Origin: JAZTYK01 sp045636925 | GTDB lineage: Bacteria; Bacillota; Clostridia; Oscillospirales; Butyricicoccaceae | NCBI GenBank assembly: GCA_045636925.1 | Contig: JAZTYK010000006.1 | Coordinates: 55,520-119,519, forward strand | Reading direction: 5' to 3' | DNA length: 64,000 nucleotides | In this document: piece after piece, positions 1-6,817 of the stretch | How the letters are laid out: every line of letters begins with the position of its first letter | Numbering within the stretch: the first letter of the stretch is position 1 | Made by a program: the position numbers and the translations under genes | Notes under the pieces: generated by a model | The model's input: only the letters and a program-made list of their open reading frames with translations | Told to the model about the DNA's origin: nothing | Databases searched by the model: none

Positions 1-1508
1 CAGAACTGCAGTGCCACAGTCTGTGCCAGACAGTAGTCGATATAATAGAAGGGGCTGGAGTAAATGTGACTCTGGCGCTGCCAGCCTTCGCCCTCTGCAT
101 AGAAGGGAATCTCGCCATCCAGTTTCATCCAGGGCATATACACACCCAGCAGTTCTTTCCAGACACCGTGACGCTCTGCAGGAGTCATCTGAGGCTTTTC
201 ATAAACGATATGCTGGAAATGATCCACCATGGTGCCATAAGGGATAAAGGTCAAAGCGCCGGACAGGTGGCTGTAGTAGAACTTGTGGGTATCGTCACCA
301 AAGAAGCCTTCTGCCCAGGGCCAGGCAAAGAACTCCATGGACATGGAGTGAACCTCGCAGGCTTCCAGACTGGGCCAAATATAATCCGTGGGAATGCGGT
401 CACGGTTGGTCCAGCAGGCAAAGGCATGGCCGGCCTCGTGGGTAACGACTTCCACGTCATGCTGGGTGCCGTTGAAGTTGGCAAAGATGAAGGGCACTTT
501 ATAGTCCATCAGACCGGTGCAGTAACCGCCACCGGCCTTGCCTTCGGTGGACAGAACATCCATCAGCTCGTTTTCGCGCATGGTACGGAAGAAAATGCTG
601 GTTTCGGGAGACAGCTCGTCATAAAACTTGCTGCCATGTGCCAGAATATCCTCTGCGGTGCCGCAGGGCTTGGGATTGCCGGAGCGGAACTGCAGGGCAT
701 TGTCGGCAAAGCTCATGGGATAAGTCTTGCCCAGGCGCTGTGCCTGCTCACGGTAAATGCCGTCGGCAACGGGCACCAGATACTTACGCACAGCGGCACG
801 GAAGGCTTCGACATCTTCTTTGGTGTAGCAGTTGCGGCCCATGCGGTAGTAACCCAGCTCAGTGTAACCGTCATAGCCCAGTTTGCGGCCCATGGTATCA
901 CGCAGCTGTACCAGATCGTGATAAATCTGATCCAGTTTGTCCTGATTGTCGGTATACCACTGACCTTCGGCCTTCCAGGCGGCCAGACGACGGGCATCGT
1001 CAGCATCATTTTTGAAGGGACTCAGCTGGCTGATGGTGTAAACGCCGCCCTCGAAGGGGATCTGGGCAGAGGCAATCAGCTTTTCATATTCAGTGACCAG
1101 CTCGTTCTCCTGCTGCAGCTCGGGAATAATCTCGGGAGAGAAGGTCTTCAGGTCGATCTCGGCCTTCAAGAACATCAGGCTGCCGTATTCCTGCTCAAAC
1201 TCAGCGCGGAACGGGCTGGCCAGCATAGCCATCGTCCAGGCCTGGGTATATTCCTGCAGTTCAGGCATGGCACTGTTCCAGAACTTGATTTCTTCGTCAT
1301 AAAAAGCATCGCGGGTGTCAATGGTGTGGCGGACATTGGCCAGGGTAGACAGGGTAGCAATGTGCATTTCCTTTTCTTCCTTCTCCAAAAAGACTGCCTT
1401 GGCAGCAGCATAAGAATCTGCTGCGGAGAGACGCTTGGTCAGTTCCTGCAGTTGGCTTTTGACTGCTTCCAGATCCGGACGCTCATAGGGCATCTGAGAA
1501 AATTTCAT
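1..1508 (-). CDS. M3 family oligoendopeptidase, 3' end cut by the window
   Basis: Zinc metallopeptidase of the M3 (oligoendopeptidase F) family, which trims short peptides in the cytoplasm. The minus-strand reading frame is open from the ATG at 1508 to the window edge, giving 502 visible residues; family members run to about 560-600, so the C-terminus lies outside. The zinc motif HEAGHAF is at about residues 357-363. The start is fixed by a strong AAGGAGG upstream of the ATG. It is divergent from an M32 carboxypeptidase at 1700, so two HEXXH peptidases share one intergenic region. The family call is firm; the substrate range is inferred from the family. Confidence 0.9.
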   Translation of the reverse strand, partial: MKFSQMPYERPDLEAVKSQLQELTKRLSAADSYAAAKAVFLEKEEKEMHIATLSTLANVRHTIDTRDAFYDEEIKFWNSAMPELQEYTQAWTMAMLASPFRAEFEQEYGSLMFLKAEIDLKTFSPEIIPELQQENELVTEYEKLIASAQIPFEGGVYTISQLSPFKNDADDARRLAAWKAEGQWYTDNQDKLDQIYHDLVQLRDTMGRKLGYDGYTELGYYRMGRNCYTKEDVEAFRAAVRKYLVPVADGIYREQAQRLGKTYPMSFADNALQFRSGNPKPCGTAEDILAHGSKFYDELSPETSIFFRTMRENELMDVLSTEGKAGGGYCTGLMDYKVPFIFANFNGTQHDVEVVTHEAGHAFACWTNRDRIPTDYIWPSLEACEVHSMSMEFFAWPWAEGFFGDDTHKFYYSHLSGALTFIPYGTMVDHFQHIVYEKPQMTPAERHGVWKELLGVYMPWMKLDGEIPFYAEGEGWQRQSHIYSSPFYYIDYCLAQTVALQF

Positions 1509-1538
1509 AGGATTTTCCTCCTTATTATCATAACAATA

Positions 1539-1554
1539 CGGTGCAGTTGCACCG
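1539..1554. promoter_or_regulatory. Perfect inverted repeat in the divergent peptidase promoter region
   Basis: CGGTGCA-GT-TGCACCG is a perfect 7-bp inverted repeat with a 2-base centre. On the minus strand it lies just upstream of a TATGAT-like -10 for the M3 peptidase gene, where a repressor could block RNA polymerase. No cognate regulator is visible. Confidence 0.4.
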
Positions 1555-1636
1555 GAAAAATTACATTAAATTATAGCATAATTTCCTTTTTTTGTCTATA
1601 TCTACTGTGGACACCTGCCGATTTTCTGATTTCTCC

Positions 1637-1666
1637 TTTACAGATTCGAGAACACTTTGGTATACT
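1637..1666 (+). promoter_or_regulatory. Sigma-A type promoter of the M32 carboxypeptidase
   Basis: TTTACA at 1637-1642 and TATACT at 1661-1666 with an 18-bp spacer, 33 bases before the ATG at 1700. Both hexamers are close to consensus. Confidence 0.55.
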
Positions 1667-1699
1667 GTATTTAATCACCCTGTACAGGAGGTTTATTCT

Positions 1700-3193
1700 A
1701 TGACCATTGAAAAGGCTACGCAGGATCTGCTGACACTGCAAAAGAAATTGGCGGCATATAACCATGCCAGCGGCATGTTGTATTATGATGGAGTCACCGG
1801 CGCCCCCAGCGAAACCGCTGCTGTTCGCGGCGAAACGCTGGCTGTGCTCAGCGAGGCATCCTATCTGCTGAGCACCGGAGAGGATACCATCGCATTGCTG
1901 GAGTTTTTGGAAGCACACAAAGAAGAACTTGATGACAAGACCCGCCGCATTGTATATCTGATGGGTAAAGAGCTGAAAGAGCTGCGCTGCATCCCCATGG
2001 AGGAGTATGTAGAATATGGCAAGCTGATCAACGAGGCCGATGCACTGTGGCACAAAGCGAAAGAAACCGACGATTATGCTCTGTTTGAGCCCTGTCTGGC
2101 CAAGATCGTGGAAACCAACATTCGTTTTGCCGGATATATGGATCCCACGAAACATCCCTATGATGTACTGCTGGATAAATATGAAGGCGGTCTCACCCGG
2201 GAAAAGTGCGATGCTTTCTTTGCCGCCCTGCGGGAGAAGATTGTGCCTCTGGTACAGAAGATCGGCCAGAAGCCCCAGCTGGATGACAGCATGATCCACG
2301 GGCACTTCCCCATTGAAAAACAGCGCATCCTTTCGGACAAACTGATGGAACTGATGTGTATCGACCGGGCTCACTGCGGCATTGCAGAGACCGAGCATCC
2401 CTTTACCATTGATTTTACCAAATATGATGTGCGTATTACCACCAAATATCATGAGGACGACTTTTCTGACTCGATGTTCAGTGTGATCCACGAGGGCGGT
2501 CATGCCCTGTATGAGCTGAACACGGCAGACGACTATGCCTACACCTGCCTGGGTCACGGCGTATCCATGGGCATCCACGAAAGCCAGTCCCGATTCTTTG
2601 AGAATCTGCTGTGCCGCAGTGAAGCATTTTGCGAATACCTCTTCCCCACCCTGCAGGAACTCTTTGGACTGGAAGACTATACCGCGCAGGATTTCTATCG
2701 GGCCATCAACCGTTCTCAGCCTTCTCTGATCCGCATTGCAGCCGACGAATTGACCTACTCTCTGCACATCATGGTGCGCTATGAGATTGAAAAGATGCTG
2801 ATGAATGGTGATGTCACCACCAAAGAATTGCCTCAGGTCTGGAACCGTCTGTACAAGGAATACCTGGGTGTGGATGTGCCCAGCAACAAACAGGGTGTGC
2901 TGCAGGACAGCCACTGGTCCGGTGGCAGCATCGGCTACTTCCCCTCTTATGCTTTGGGCTCTGCCTATGGTGCACAGATCCTGGCCAAAATGCGGGAAAC
3001 CGTGGATGTGGATACTTGCCTGCGTCAAGGCAATCTGCAGCCCATCAATGACTGGCTGTGTGAGAACATCTGGCAGCATGGCTCGATGTTTGAGCCCTCT
3101 CAGCTGCTGGAGAAGGTACTGGGCGAAGCCTTTGATCCTGCTTGGTATACCGATTATCTGGAAAAGAAGTTCTCTGCTCTGTACAATTTGTAA
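1700..3193 (+). CDS. M32 family metallocarboxypeptidase
   Basis: Carboxypeptidase Taq (M32) family, 497 residues, the usual length for the family. These cytoplasmic zinc enzymes remove C-terminal residues from peptides. The motif HEGGH is at residues 264-268. The M32 signature regions are also visible: GIHESQSRFFEN follows the zinc site, and a C-terminal segment around GYFPSYALG matches the family. The frame is open further upstream, but the ATG at 1700 is chosen because ACAGGAGG sits at the right distance. It is divergent from the M3 peptidase and convergent with the CoA-transferase genes. Confidence 0.93.
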   Translation: MTIEKATQDLLTLQKKLAAYNHASGMLYYDGVTGAPSETAAVRGETLAVLSEASYLLSTGEDTIALLEFLEAHKEELDDKTRRIVYLMGKELKELRCIPMEEYVEYGKLINEADALWHKAKETDDYALFEPCLAKIVETNIRFAGYMDPTKHPYDVLLDKYEGGLTREKCDAFFAALREKIVPLVQKIGQKPQLDDSMIHGHFPIEKQRILSDKLMELMCIDRAHCGIAETEHPFTIDFTKYDVRITTKYHEDDFSDSMFSVIHEGGHALYELNTADDYAYTCLGHGVSMGIHESQSRFFENLLCRSEAFCEYLFPTLQELFGLEDYTAQDFYRAINRSQPSLIRIAADELTYSLHIMVRYEIEKMLMNGDVTTKELPQVWNRLYKEYLGVDVPSNKQGVLQDSHWSGGSIGYFPSYALGSAYGAQILAKMRETVDVDTCLRQGNLQPINDWLCENIWQHGSMFEPSQLLEKVLGEAFDPAWYTDYLEKKFSALYNL

Positions 3194-3272
3194 AAGGCAG
3201 AGCTTCTTAATCGCCCAGGTGCATGAATTGCGTTGTTTGAGTGACAACTCACAAGCTCATATAACAAAAAGA

Positions 3273-3300
3273 AGCCCTGCCGCATTTTTGCGGCAGGGCT
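3273..3300. terminator. Bidirectional intrinsic terminator
   Basis: An 11-bp GC-rich stem (AGCCCTGCCGC / GCGGCAGGGCT) with a 6-base loop lies between convergent genes. The minus strand continues with TCTTTTTGTT and the plus strand with CATTATTTGATTTT, so it can end both transcripts. Confidence 0.85.
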
Positions 3301-3326
3301 CATTATTTGATTTTAATCCTGAACGT

Positions 3327-3983
3327 TTATGCCATAGGCTTGAGTTCGGGACTGACAATCAGAGTGGCCTCGGTTGCGGCCTGAATCTGCTCGACAGTGA
3401 ACTCAGGGTTGTATTCTGTAAGCAACAGCCCTTCCTTGGTGCACTCGATCACACACATTTCGGTGATAATCTTGGTAACACAATGCACTGCGGTGTAGGG
3501 CAAACGGCACTTCTTCAGAATCTTTGGATTGCCCTTGGCGGTATGCTCCATCGCAACGATGACGTTCTTGGCACCTACCAACAGGTCCATAGCGCCACCC
3601 ATGCCGGGCATCTTTTTGCCGGGAATAATCCAGTTAGACAAAGAGCCTTCTTCGTCTACTTCAAGGCCGCCCAGGATGGTGGCATCCACATGACCGCCGC
3701 GAATCAAGCCAAAGGAAGTGGCGGAATCGATGAAGCAGCCACGGGCAGAGGCAGCAGCAGGCTGACCGCCGGCATCTACCACATGGATGGGGTCACGGTT
3801 TTCATCAGTGACCAGGCCGGCACCGATAATGCCGTTTTCAGCATGCAGCGTCACATGGACATCCTCGGGCAGGAACTGAGGCACCATGGTGGGCAAACCA
3901 ATGCCCAGATTGACGACGTCACCGTCCTTCAGTTCTTTTGCCACACGTGCGGCAATGAAAGCTTTGATCTGAGACTTATCCAT
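3327..3983 (-). CDS. ctfB: Type I CoA-transferase, beta subunit
   Basis: Beta subunit of a 3-oxoacid/short-chain-acid CoA-transferase (AtoA/CtfB/ScoB type), 218 residues. It moves CoA between an acyl-CoA and a free acid such as acetate, acetoacetate or butyrate. The family catalytic glutamate is visible in LHAENG (E49), followed by GIIGAG. The start codon overlaps the stop of the alpha-subunit gene by one base (TAATG), indicating translational coupling. With the methylaspartate genes at 13-18 kb it could serve acetate/butyrate formation from glutamate; the exact acid pair cannot be read from sequence. Confidence 0.92.
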   Translation of the reverse strand: MDKSQIKAFIAARVAKELKDGDVVNLGIGLPTMVPQFLPEDVHVTLHAENGIIGAGLVTDENRDPIHVVDAGGQPAAASARGCFIDSATSFGLIRGGHVDATILGGLEVDEEGSLSNWIIPGKKMPGMGGAMDLLVGAKNVIVAMEHTAKGNPKILKKCRLPYTAVHCVTKIITEMCVIECTKEGLLLTEYNPEFTVEQIQAATEATLIVSPELKPMA

Positions 3984-4672
3984 TAATACTTGCCTCCCTC
4001 TACCACATAATCCACGAACACACCGGAAGTGCGGACATCCTCGGGGGCGATGTCTCCCAGTTCTACGATTTCTTCAGCCTCGGCAATTACAGTTGCACCC
4101 GCAGTGGCCATGACAATATTAAAGTTGCTGGTATCACCCTTGTACCACACGTTACCGGCCTTATCAATCTTTGCGCCGGCGATAACGGCAAAATCTGCCT
4201 TCAGGGGAGCCATCAGCAGGTAATCACGACCCTGCACAGTCTGCTTGCCCAGACAATAGGGGCTGTCTTCGATGATCGTGCCAACACCGGTGGGGGTCAG
4301 CACACCGCCCAGACCTGCGCCATGAGCGCGAATCATTTCGGCAAAAGAGCCCTGAGGGAGCAGCACAACTTCAAGGGTGCCTTCCTGCATGGACTGGGTT
4401 GCAACTTCGGGGTTCAGACCAACATGGGTAGCAATCAGCTTTTTAATCTGGCGATTATGAACCAGCTTGGCCACACCATAGAACTCTTCGCCCATGGGGC
4501 CACCGGCAAAGGACGCATCGTTGCAGATCATGGTTAGATCTTTGACACCACTCTTGGACAGAGCATCGATAAAACGATGGGCGTTGCCACAGCCCATAAA
4601 GCCGCCAAACATCACAGATGCTCCGTCGGGAATCAGCTTTACGGCTTCTTCAACAGAAACAAATTTCGGCAT
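3983..4672 (-). CDS. ctfA: Type I CoA-transferase, alpha subunit
   Basis: Alpha subunit (AtoD/CtfA/ScoA type), 229 residues. It forms the heteromeric enzyme with the beta subunit encoded immediately downstream. The N-terminal GASVMFGGFMGCGN glycine-rich region and the central GVLTPTGVGT segment are typical. The frame opens at a GTG at 4690, but the AAAGGAG at 4678-4684 would then be coding, so the ATG at 4672 is the start. A promoter at 4796-4824 drives the pair after a leader of about 115 bases. Acetate/butyrate-type substrates are inferred from the family; glutaconate-type CoA-transferases are more distant. Confidence 0.92.
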   Translation of the reverse strand: MPKFVSVEEAVKLIPDGASVMFGGFMGCGNAHRFIDALSKSGVKDLTMICNDASFAGGPMGEEFYGVAKLVHNRQIKKLIATHVGLNPEVATQSMQEGTLEVVLLPQGSFAEMIRAHGAGLGGVLTPTGVGTIIEDSPYCLGKQTVQGRDYLLMAPLKADFAVIAGAKIDKAGNVWYKGDTSNFNIVMATAGATVIAEAEEIVELGDIAPEDVRTSGVFVDYVVEGGKY

Positions 4673-4697
4673 AAAAATCTCCTTTTTCACTTATAAT

Positions 4698-4787
4698 ATC
4701 CCTGCAATATGCACTTGCGCAGGTACATTGCATGACATAATCAGGCGCGGTATACCAAACCGTGCTGCCGCAGGGATGCATAGTCAT
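4698..4787 (-). promoter_or_regulatory. Leader of ctfAB with long-range pairing
   Basis: Positions 4780-4787 (GCAGGGAT) and 4698-4705 (ATCCCTGC) are perfect 8-base complements. They bracket the leader just upstream of the ctfA ribosome binding site at 4678-4684. The pairing could fold the leader and affect access to the site. No known riboswitch class is recognised. Confidence 0.3.
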
Positions 4788-4795
4788 TGAGATGT

Positions 4796-4824
4796 AGTAT
4801 ACCATACGCATCTGTCTTCGTCAA
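4796..4824 (-). promoter_or_regulatory. Promoter of ctfAB
   Basis: On the minus strand, -35 TTGACG (4819-4824) and -10 TATACT (4796-4801) with a 17-bp spacer. The -35 box is embedded in a 9-bp inverted repeat at 4816-4839. Confidence 0.7.
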
Positions 4825-4839
4825 CGCAGGTTGACGAAG
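4816..4839. promoter_or_regulatory. Operator-like inverted repeat over the ctfAB -35 box
   Basis: CTTCGTCAA-CGCAGG-TTGACGAAG is a perfect 9-bp inverted repeat with a 6-base spacer covering the -35 hexamer. A dimeric regulator bound here would compete with RNA polymerase. The regulator is unknown. Confidence 0.5.
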
Positions 4840-4902
4840 TAATGCAGCATTCGATCAATAATAACCATTCTTCCTCGCAGGGCTCATTCTATGAAAATAA
4901 AA

Positions 4903-4920
4903 AAACGCCTGTCGGCGTTT
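4903..4920 (-). terminator. Intrinsic terminator of the minus-strand leader transcript
   Basis: Stem AAACGCC/GGCGTTT with a 4-base loop. On the minus strand it continues as TTTTATTTT. It follows a second hairpin at 4941-4994 and lies upstream of the ctfAB promoter, so it would end the transcript starting near 5121. Confidence 0.7.
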
Positions 4921-5121
4921 AACATGGTGCGAAACAAAAAAGAAATGACCCTTGATCAATGCATCTTGCAACTACATCATCAAGGGTCATTTCTGAGAAT
5001 TCTTGGTATCTAACATCGTTTAACCTCTCTTTCTTTAGATTCGCGATCACTTATTTCTGCCTAAAAGTTCTCGCGTGCAACTCTCATTTATTTGCAACCA
5101 TCAGGCACTTACCCTTTGGTT
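4921..5121 (-). ncRNA. Candidate small RNA or leader transcript, unidentified
   Basis: A good minus-strand promoter (-35 5151-5156, -10 5128-5133) is followed by about 200 bases without a conserved gene. The RNA could form CAACCA...TGGTTG at its 5' end, a CGCG/CGCG-closed helix in the middle, and a perfect 16-bp hairpin (4941-4956 with 4979-4994) followed by TTTTTG. A 9-codon reading frame (5016-4987) with SD AGAGAGG at 5024-5030 ends inside the hairpin. No known RNA family is recognised; a leader-peptide attenuator or a small RNA are both possible. Confidence 0.4.
4987..5016 (-). CDS. Possible 9-residue leader peptide (MLDTKNSQK)
   Basis: ATG at 5016 and TGA at 4989-4987, with SD AGAGAGG at 5024-5030 and 7-base spacing. 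The stop codon lies within the first arm of the 16-bp terminator-like hairpin, the arrangement expected if ribosome position controls hairpin formation. No structural gene follows before the second terminator at 4903-4920. Could be fortuitous. Confidence 0.3.
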   Translation of the reverse strand: MLDTKNSQK

Positions 5122-5127
5122 GTATAT

Positions 5128-5156
5128 AATATAGCACAGAAAAACCCGGTTTTCAA
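5128..5156 (-). promoter_or_regulatory. Promoter of the unidentified minus-strand transcript
   Basis: -35 TTGAAA (5151-5156), 17-bp spacer, -10 TATATT (5128-5133); predicted start near 5121. It lies about 220 bases past the end of the acyltransferase gene and does not precede a conventional gene. Confidence 0.55.
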
Positions 5157-5231
5157 TTGGGAATCTTCCATGAAAACCTTTTGATTTTTTTGTGCATAAG
5201 GGAGAACTTATGCATGGCGTTCTAAAAAGCA

Positions 5232-5261
5232 TTGACACGCATTTTATCCCGGTGCTATAAT
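5232..5261 (+). promoter_or_regulatory. Near-perfect consensus promoter with no gene behind it
   Basis: TTGACA at 5232-5237 and TATAAT at 5256-5261, both exact consensus, with an 18-bp spacer. Transcription would begin near 5268 and run toward the 3' end of the convergent acyltransferase gene. Confidence 0.75.
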
Positions 5262-5267
5262 AAAAAT

Positions 5268-5368
5268 GTTGGGCGACCGTTTGGGGTCGTCTTTTTTGTT
5301 TTCGCAACCGAGGCAGGCGTCCTTCCTATGCAAAATACCCGGAACCCATCGGTTCCGGGTATTTTTTG
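5268..5368 (+). ncRNA. Candidate small RNA, about 100 nt, unidentified
   Basis: The consensus promoter at 5232-5261 is followed by a hairpin (5272-5278 with 5285-5291) directly ending in TTTTTT, then about 36 bases, then a 13-bp hairpin (5334-5346 with 5351-5363) followed by a T-run. The two terminator-like structures predict products of about 30 and 100 nt. There is no credible reading frame and no match to SRP RNA, 6S RNA or tmRNA that I can recognise. Confidence 0.5.
5334..5363. terminator. Bidirectional intrinsic terminator
   Basis: A perfect 13-bp stem (AATACCCGGAACC / GGTTCCGGGTATT) with a CATC loop and TTTTTG on the plus strand. It can end both the plus-strand small transcript and the minus-strand acyltransferase gene that stops at 5376. 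Confidence 0.8.
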
Positions 5369-5375
5369 TGTTTTG

Positions 5376-6665
5376 TCAGCAGGATTCCCCGTCTTCAATA
5401 CGCTTTTTTTGCCGTTTCATCTTATACAGCTCTTCGGTTGCCAATCGTGCCTTGGTAACCGATACAGGGTCTTTTGGGAAACAAAAATAAGAAAACTCAT
5501 TGTCACCGATACCGATGACATCACCGATCTCGTACCAGTAATAATCGGAGTACAAGGTGTGAGAGGCGGTTGCAGCCTGCTTGTAGTCCAGTCTTCCCTC
5601 CCCACCGGTCAAGTGGAAGCCATCCAGGGTATGCGTCAAGCGGCCGGAGCCGATCATGCACACGCCGTCCAGATTGACCTGCACTGCAATATCCACGGGC
5701 GTATCCAATAAGTAAGTTCCGTTTTCCAGCTCCTTCCGGACACATTCCCGTTGCCAGGTGTACCAATCCGGAATGTGCGGATATTCTGTTGCACCGTCAC
5801 AAGCCGCCATTTGGCCGTATTCATCCATTTCCCACCGCTTGCCACAGGCATTGCAGGTTAAGTGGATACCCTTGCCTTCCATCCGGTTTTCCGCACCGCA
5901 GCAGGGGCATTTATACAGGATTCGATGCAGGCCGTCGGCTCGGAACGGAACGTCAACAGATACCCGATTGTCTCGTTGCCAGGCGAAGTTATCAAAAGAA
6001 AATGCTTCATCCAGCAATGCGTCAAGCTCGGCAACGGATTTTTCTTTAATTTCCTCCGGAGTCGCAATGCACTTGACATGAGCGCTTACCTTGACATCAC
6101 GGATCTGGAGCATATTATACAAAGGATCCCGGTGAAATGCACCCTGCGTGATGACAGTCACCACGGGAACGCCAAGACGTTTCATCAGTACGCCCAATTT
6201 CCGTTGCAGCGTTGTAGTGCGCCCATCAAAAGAGTAGCCGGCCTCGGGGTACATCAGTACGCTGGTTTTGTTTTCATGCAGCATATGCTTAATGTCCTGA
6301 ATCAGCGTGATGTCGGAAATGTACTTGTGAGTGGGGGTGCACCCCAACACACGCATCAGTTTACCCAGGATGCCCGACATGGCATCCACGGAGGTTACAA
6401 TGCCCATTCGTTTGGGATAGAAGATGCCAAATGCCAGTTTCATGTCGGTAAAGCTGGAATGATTCATTAAAATCAGGCAGGGCCGGTCACCAACAAGCTC
6501 CATGCGCTCCGTGGTATAGGAAAACTTGGTCTTCCAGAGGGTGGGAATCGATGCAAGGCGAACAACGGTGGCCAGCACCCGGCTGGGTTTCATCGGTTTT
6601 TTATGCTTGAGGCGAGGCAGCTTCAGCACCTCTTCATAAGACAGTTCACGGGTTTTAATTTTCAT
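5376..6665 (-). CDS. PlsC-like acyltransferase with C-terminal zinc-ribbon extension
   Basis: Lysophospholipid-type acyltransferase, 429 residues. The acyltransferase motif NHSSFTD (the NHX4D block) is near residue 88, and the later MYPEAGYSFDG segment resembles the EGTR block. Phosphatidate synthesis at the membrane is the family role. The protein is much longer than stand-alone PlsC (about 200-250). After the catalytic domain there is a four-cysteine ribbon, CPCCGAEN...CNACGKRW, near residues 254-277, and then an unrecognised C-terminal region. I see no strong membrane anchor. It stands alone between guaA and a gene-free stretch. The substrate is uncertain. Confidence 0.8.
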   Translation of the reverse strand: MKIKTRELSYEEVLKLPRLKHKKPMKPSRVLATVVRLASIPTLWKTKFSYTTERMELVGDRPCLILMNHSSFTDMKLAFGIFYPKRMGIVTSVDAMSGILGKLMRVLGCTPTHKYISDITLIQDIKHMLHENKTSVLMYPEAGYSFDGRTTTLQRKLGVLMKRLGVPVVTVITQGAFHRDPLYNMLQIRDVKVSAHVKCIATPEEIKEKSVAELDALLDEAFSFDNFAWQRDNRVSVDVPFRADGLHRILYKCPCCGAENRMEGKGIHLTCNACGKRWEMDEYGQMAACDGATEYPHIPDWYTWQRECVRKELENGTYLLDTPVDIAVQVNLDGVCMIGSGRLTHTLDGFHLTGGEGRLDYKQAATASHTLYSDYYWYEIGDVIGIGDNEFSYFCFPKDPVSVTKARLATEELYKMKRQKKRIEDGESC

Positions 6666-6720
6666 GGTTGATTCACATCCTTTTTCATGTTACGAGCTGC
6701 CGATGGCTCGGGCAGGGAAC

Positions 6721-6802
6721 GGGCTTTCGGTTTACGGCAAAAGTTTCTGTTAACGCAAGAAGTGCCCGAAAGCCCTTTGTTGCCAAGGGGTTTCGGGCAC
6801 TT
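6721..6802. repeat. Three-segment inverted repeats with alternative pairings
   Basis: 6760-6771 pairs with 6791-6802 over 12 bp (AAGTGCCCGAAA / TTTCGGGCACTT). The middle segment 6766-6775 is also complementary to 6721-6730 (GGGCTTTCGG). The two pairings exclude each other. The larger hairpin probably terminates the minus-strand guaA transcript, although its T-run is weak. Confidence 0.45.
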
Positions 6803-6817
6803 ACAGGCTCGTTTAAA

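Noticed and set aside
66..1703. Long plus-strand reading frame opposite the M3 peptidase gene
   Set aside because: It is the antisense shadow of a clearly conserved minus-strand gene, has no ribosome binding site, and its translation has no recognisable domain.
1571..3247. 558-codon minus-strand frame opposite the M32 carboxypeptidase
   Set aside because: Antisense shadow; the plus-strand product has the HEGGH motif and a good start.
3983..4690. GTG at 4690 as start of the CoA-transferase alpha subunit
   Set aside because: The Shine-Dalgarno sequence would be inside the coding region; homology begins at the ATG at 4672.
5268..5368. Small SRP RNA or 6S RNA
   Set aside because: The SRP tetraloop/asymmetric-loop core and the large central bubble of 6S RNA are not present.
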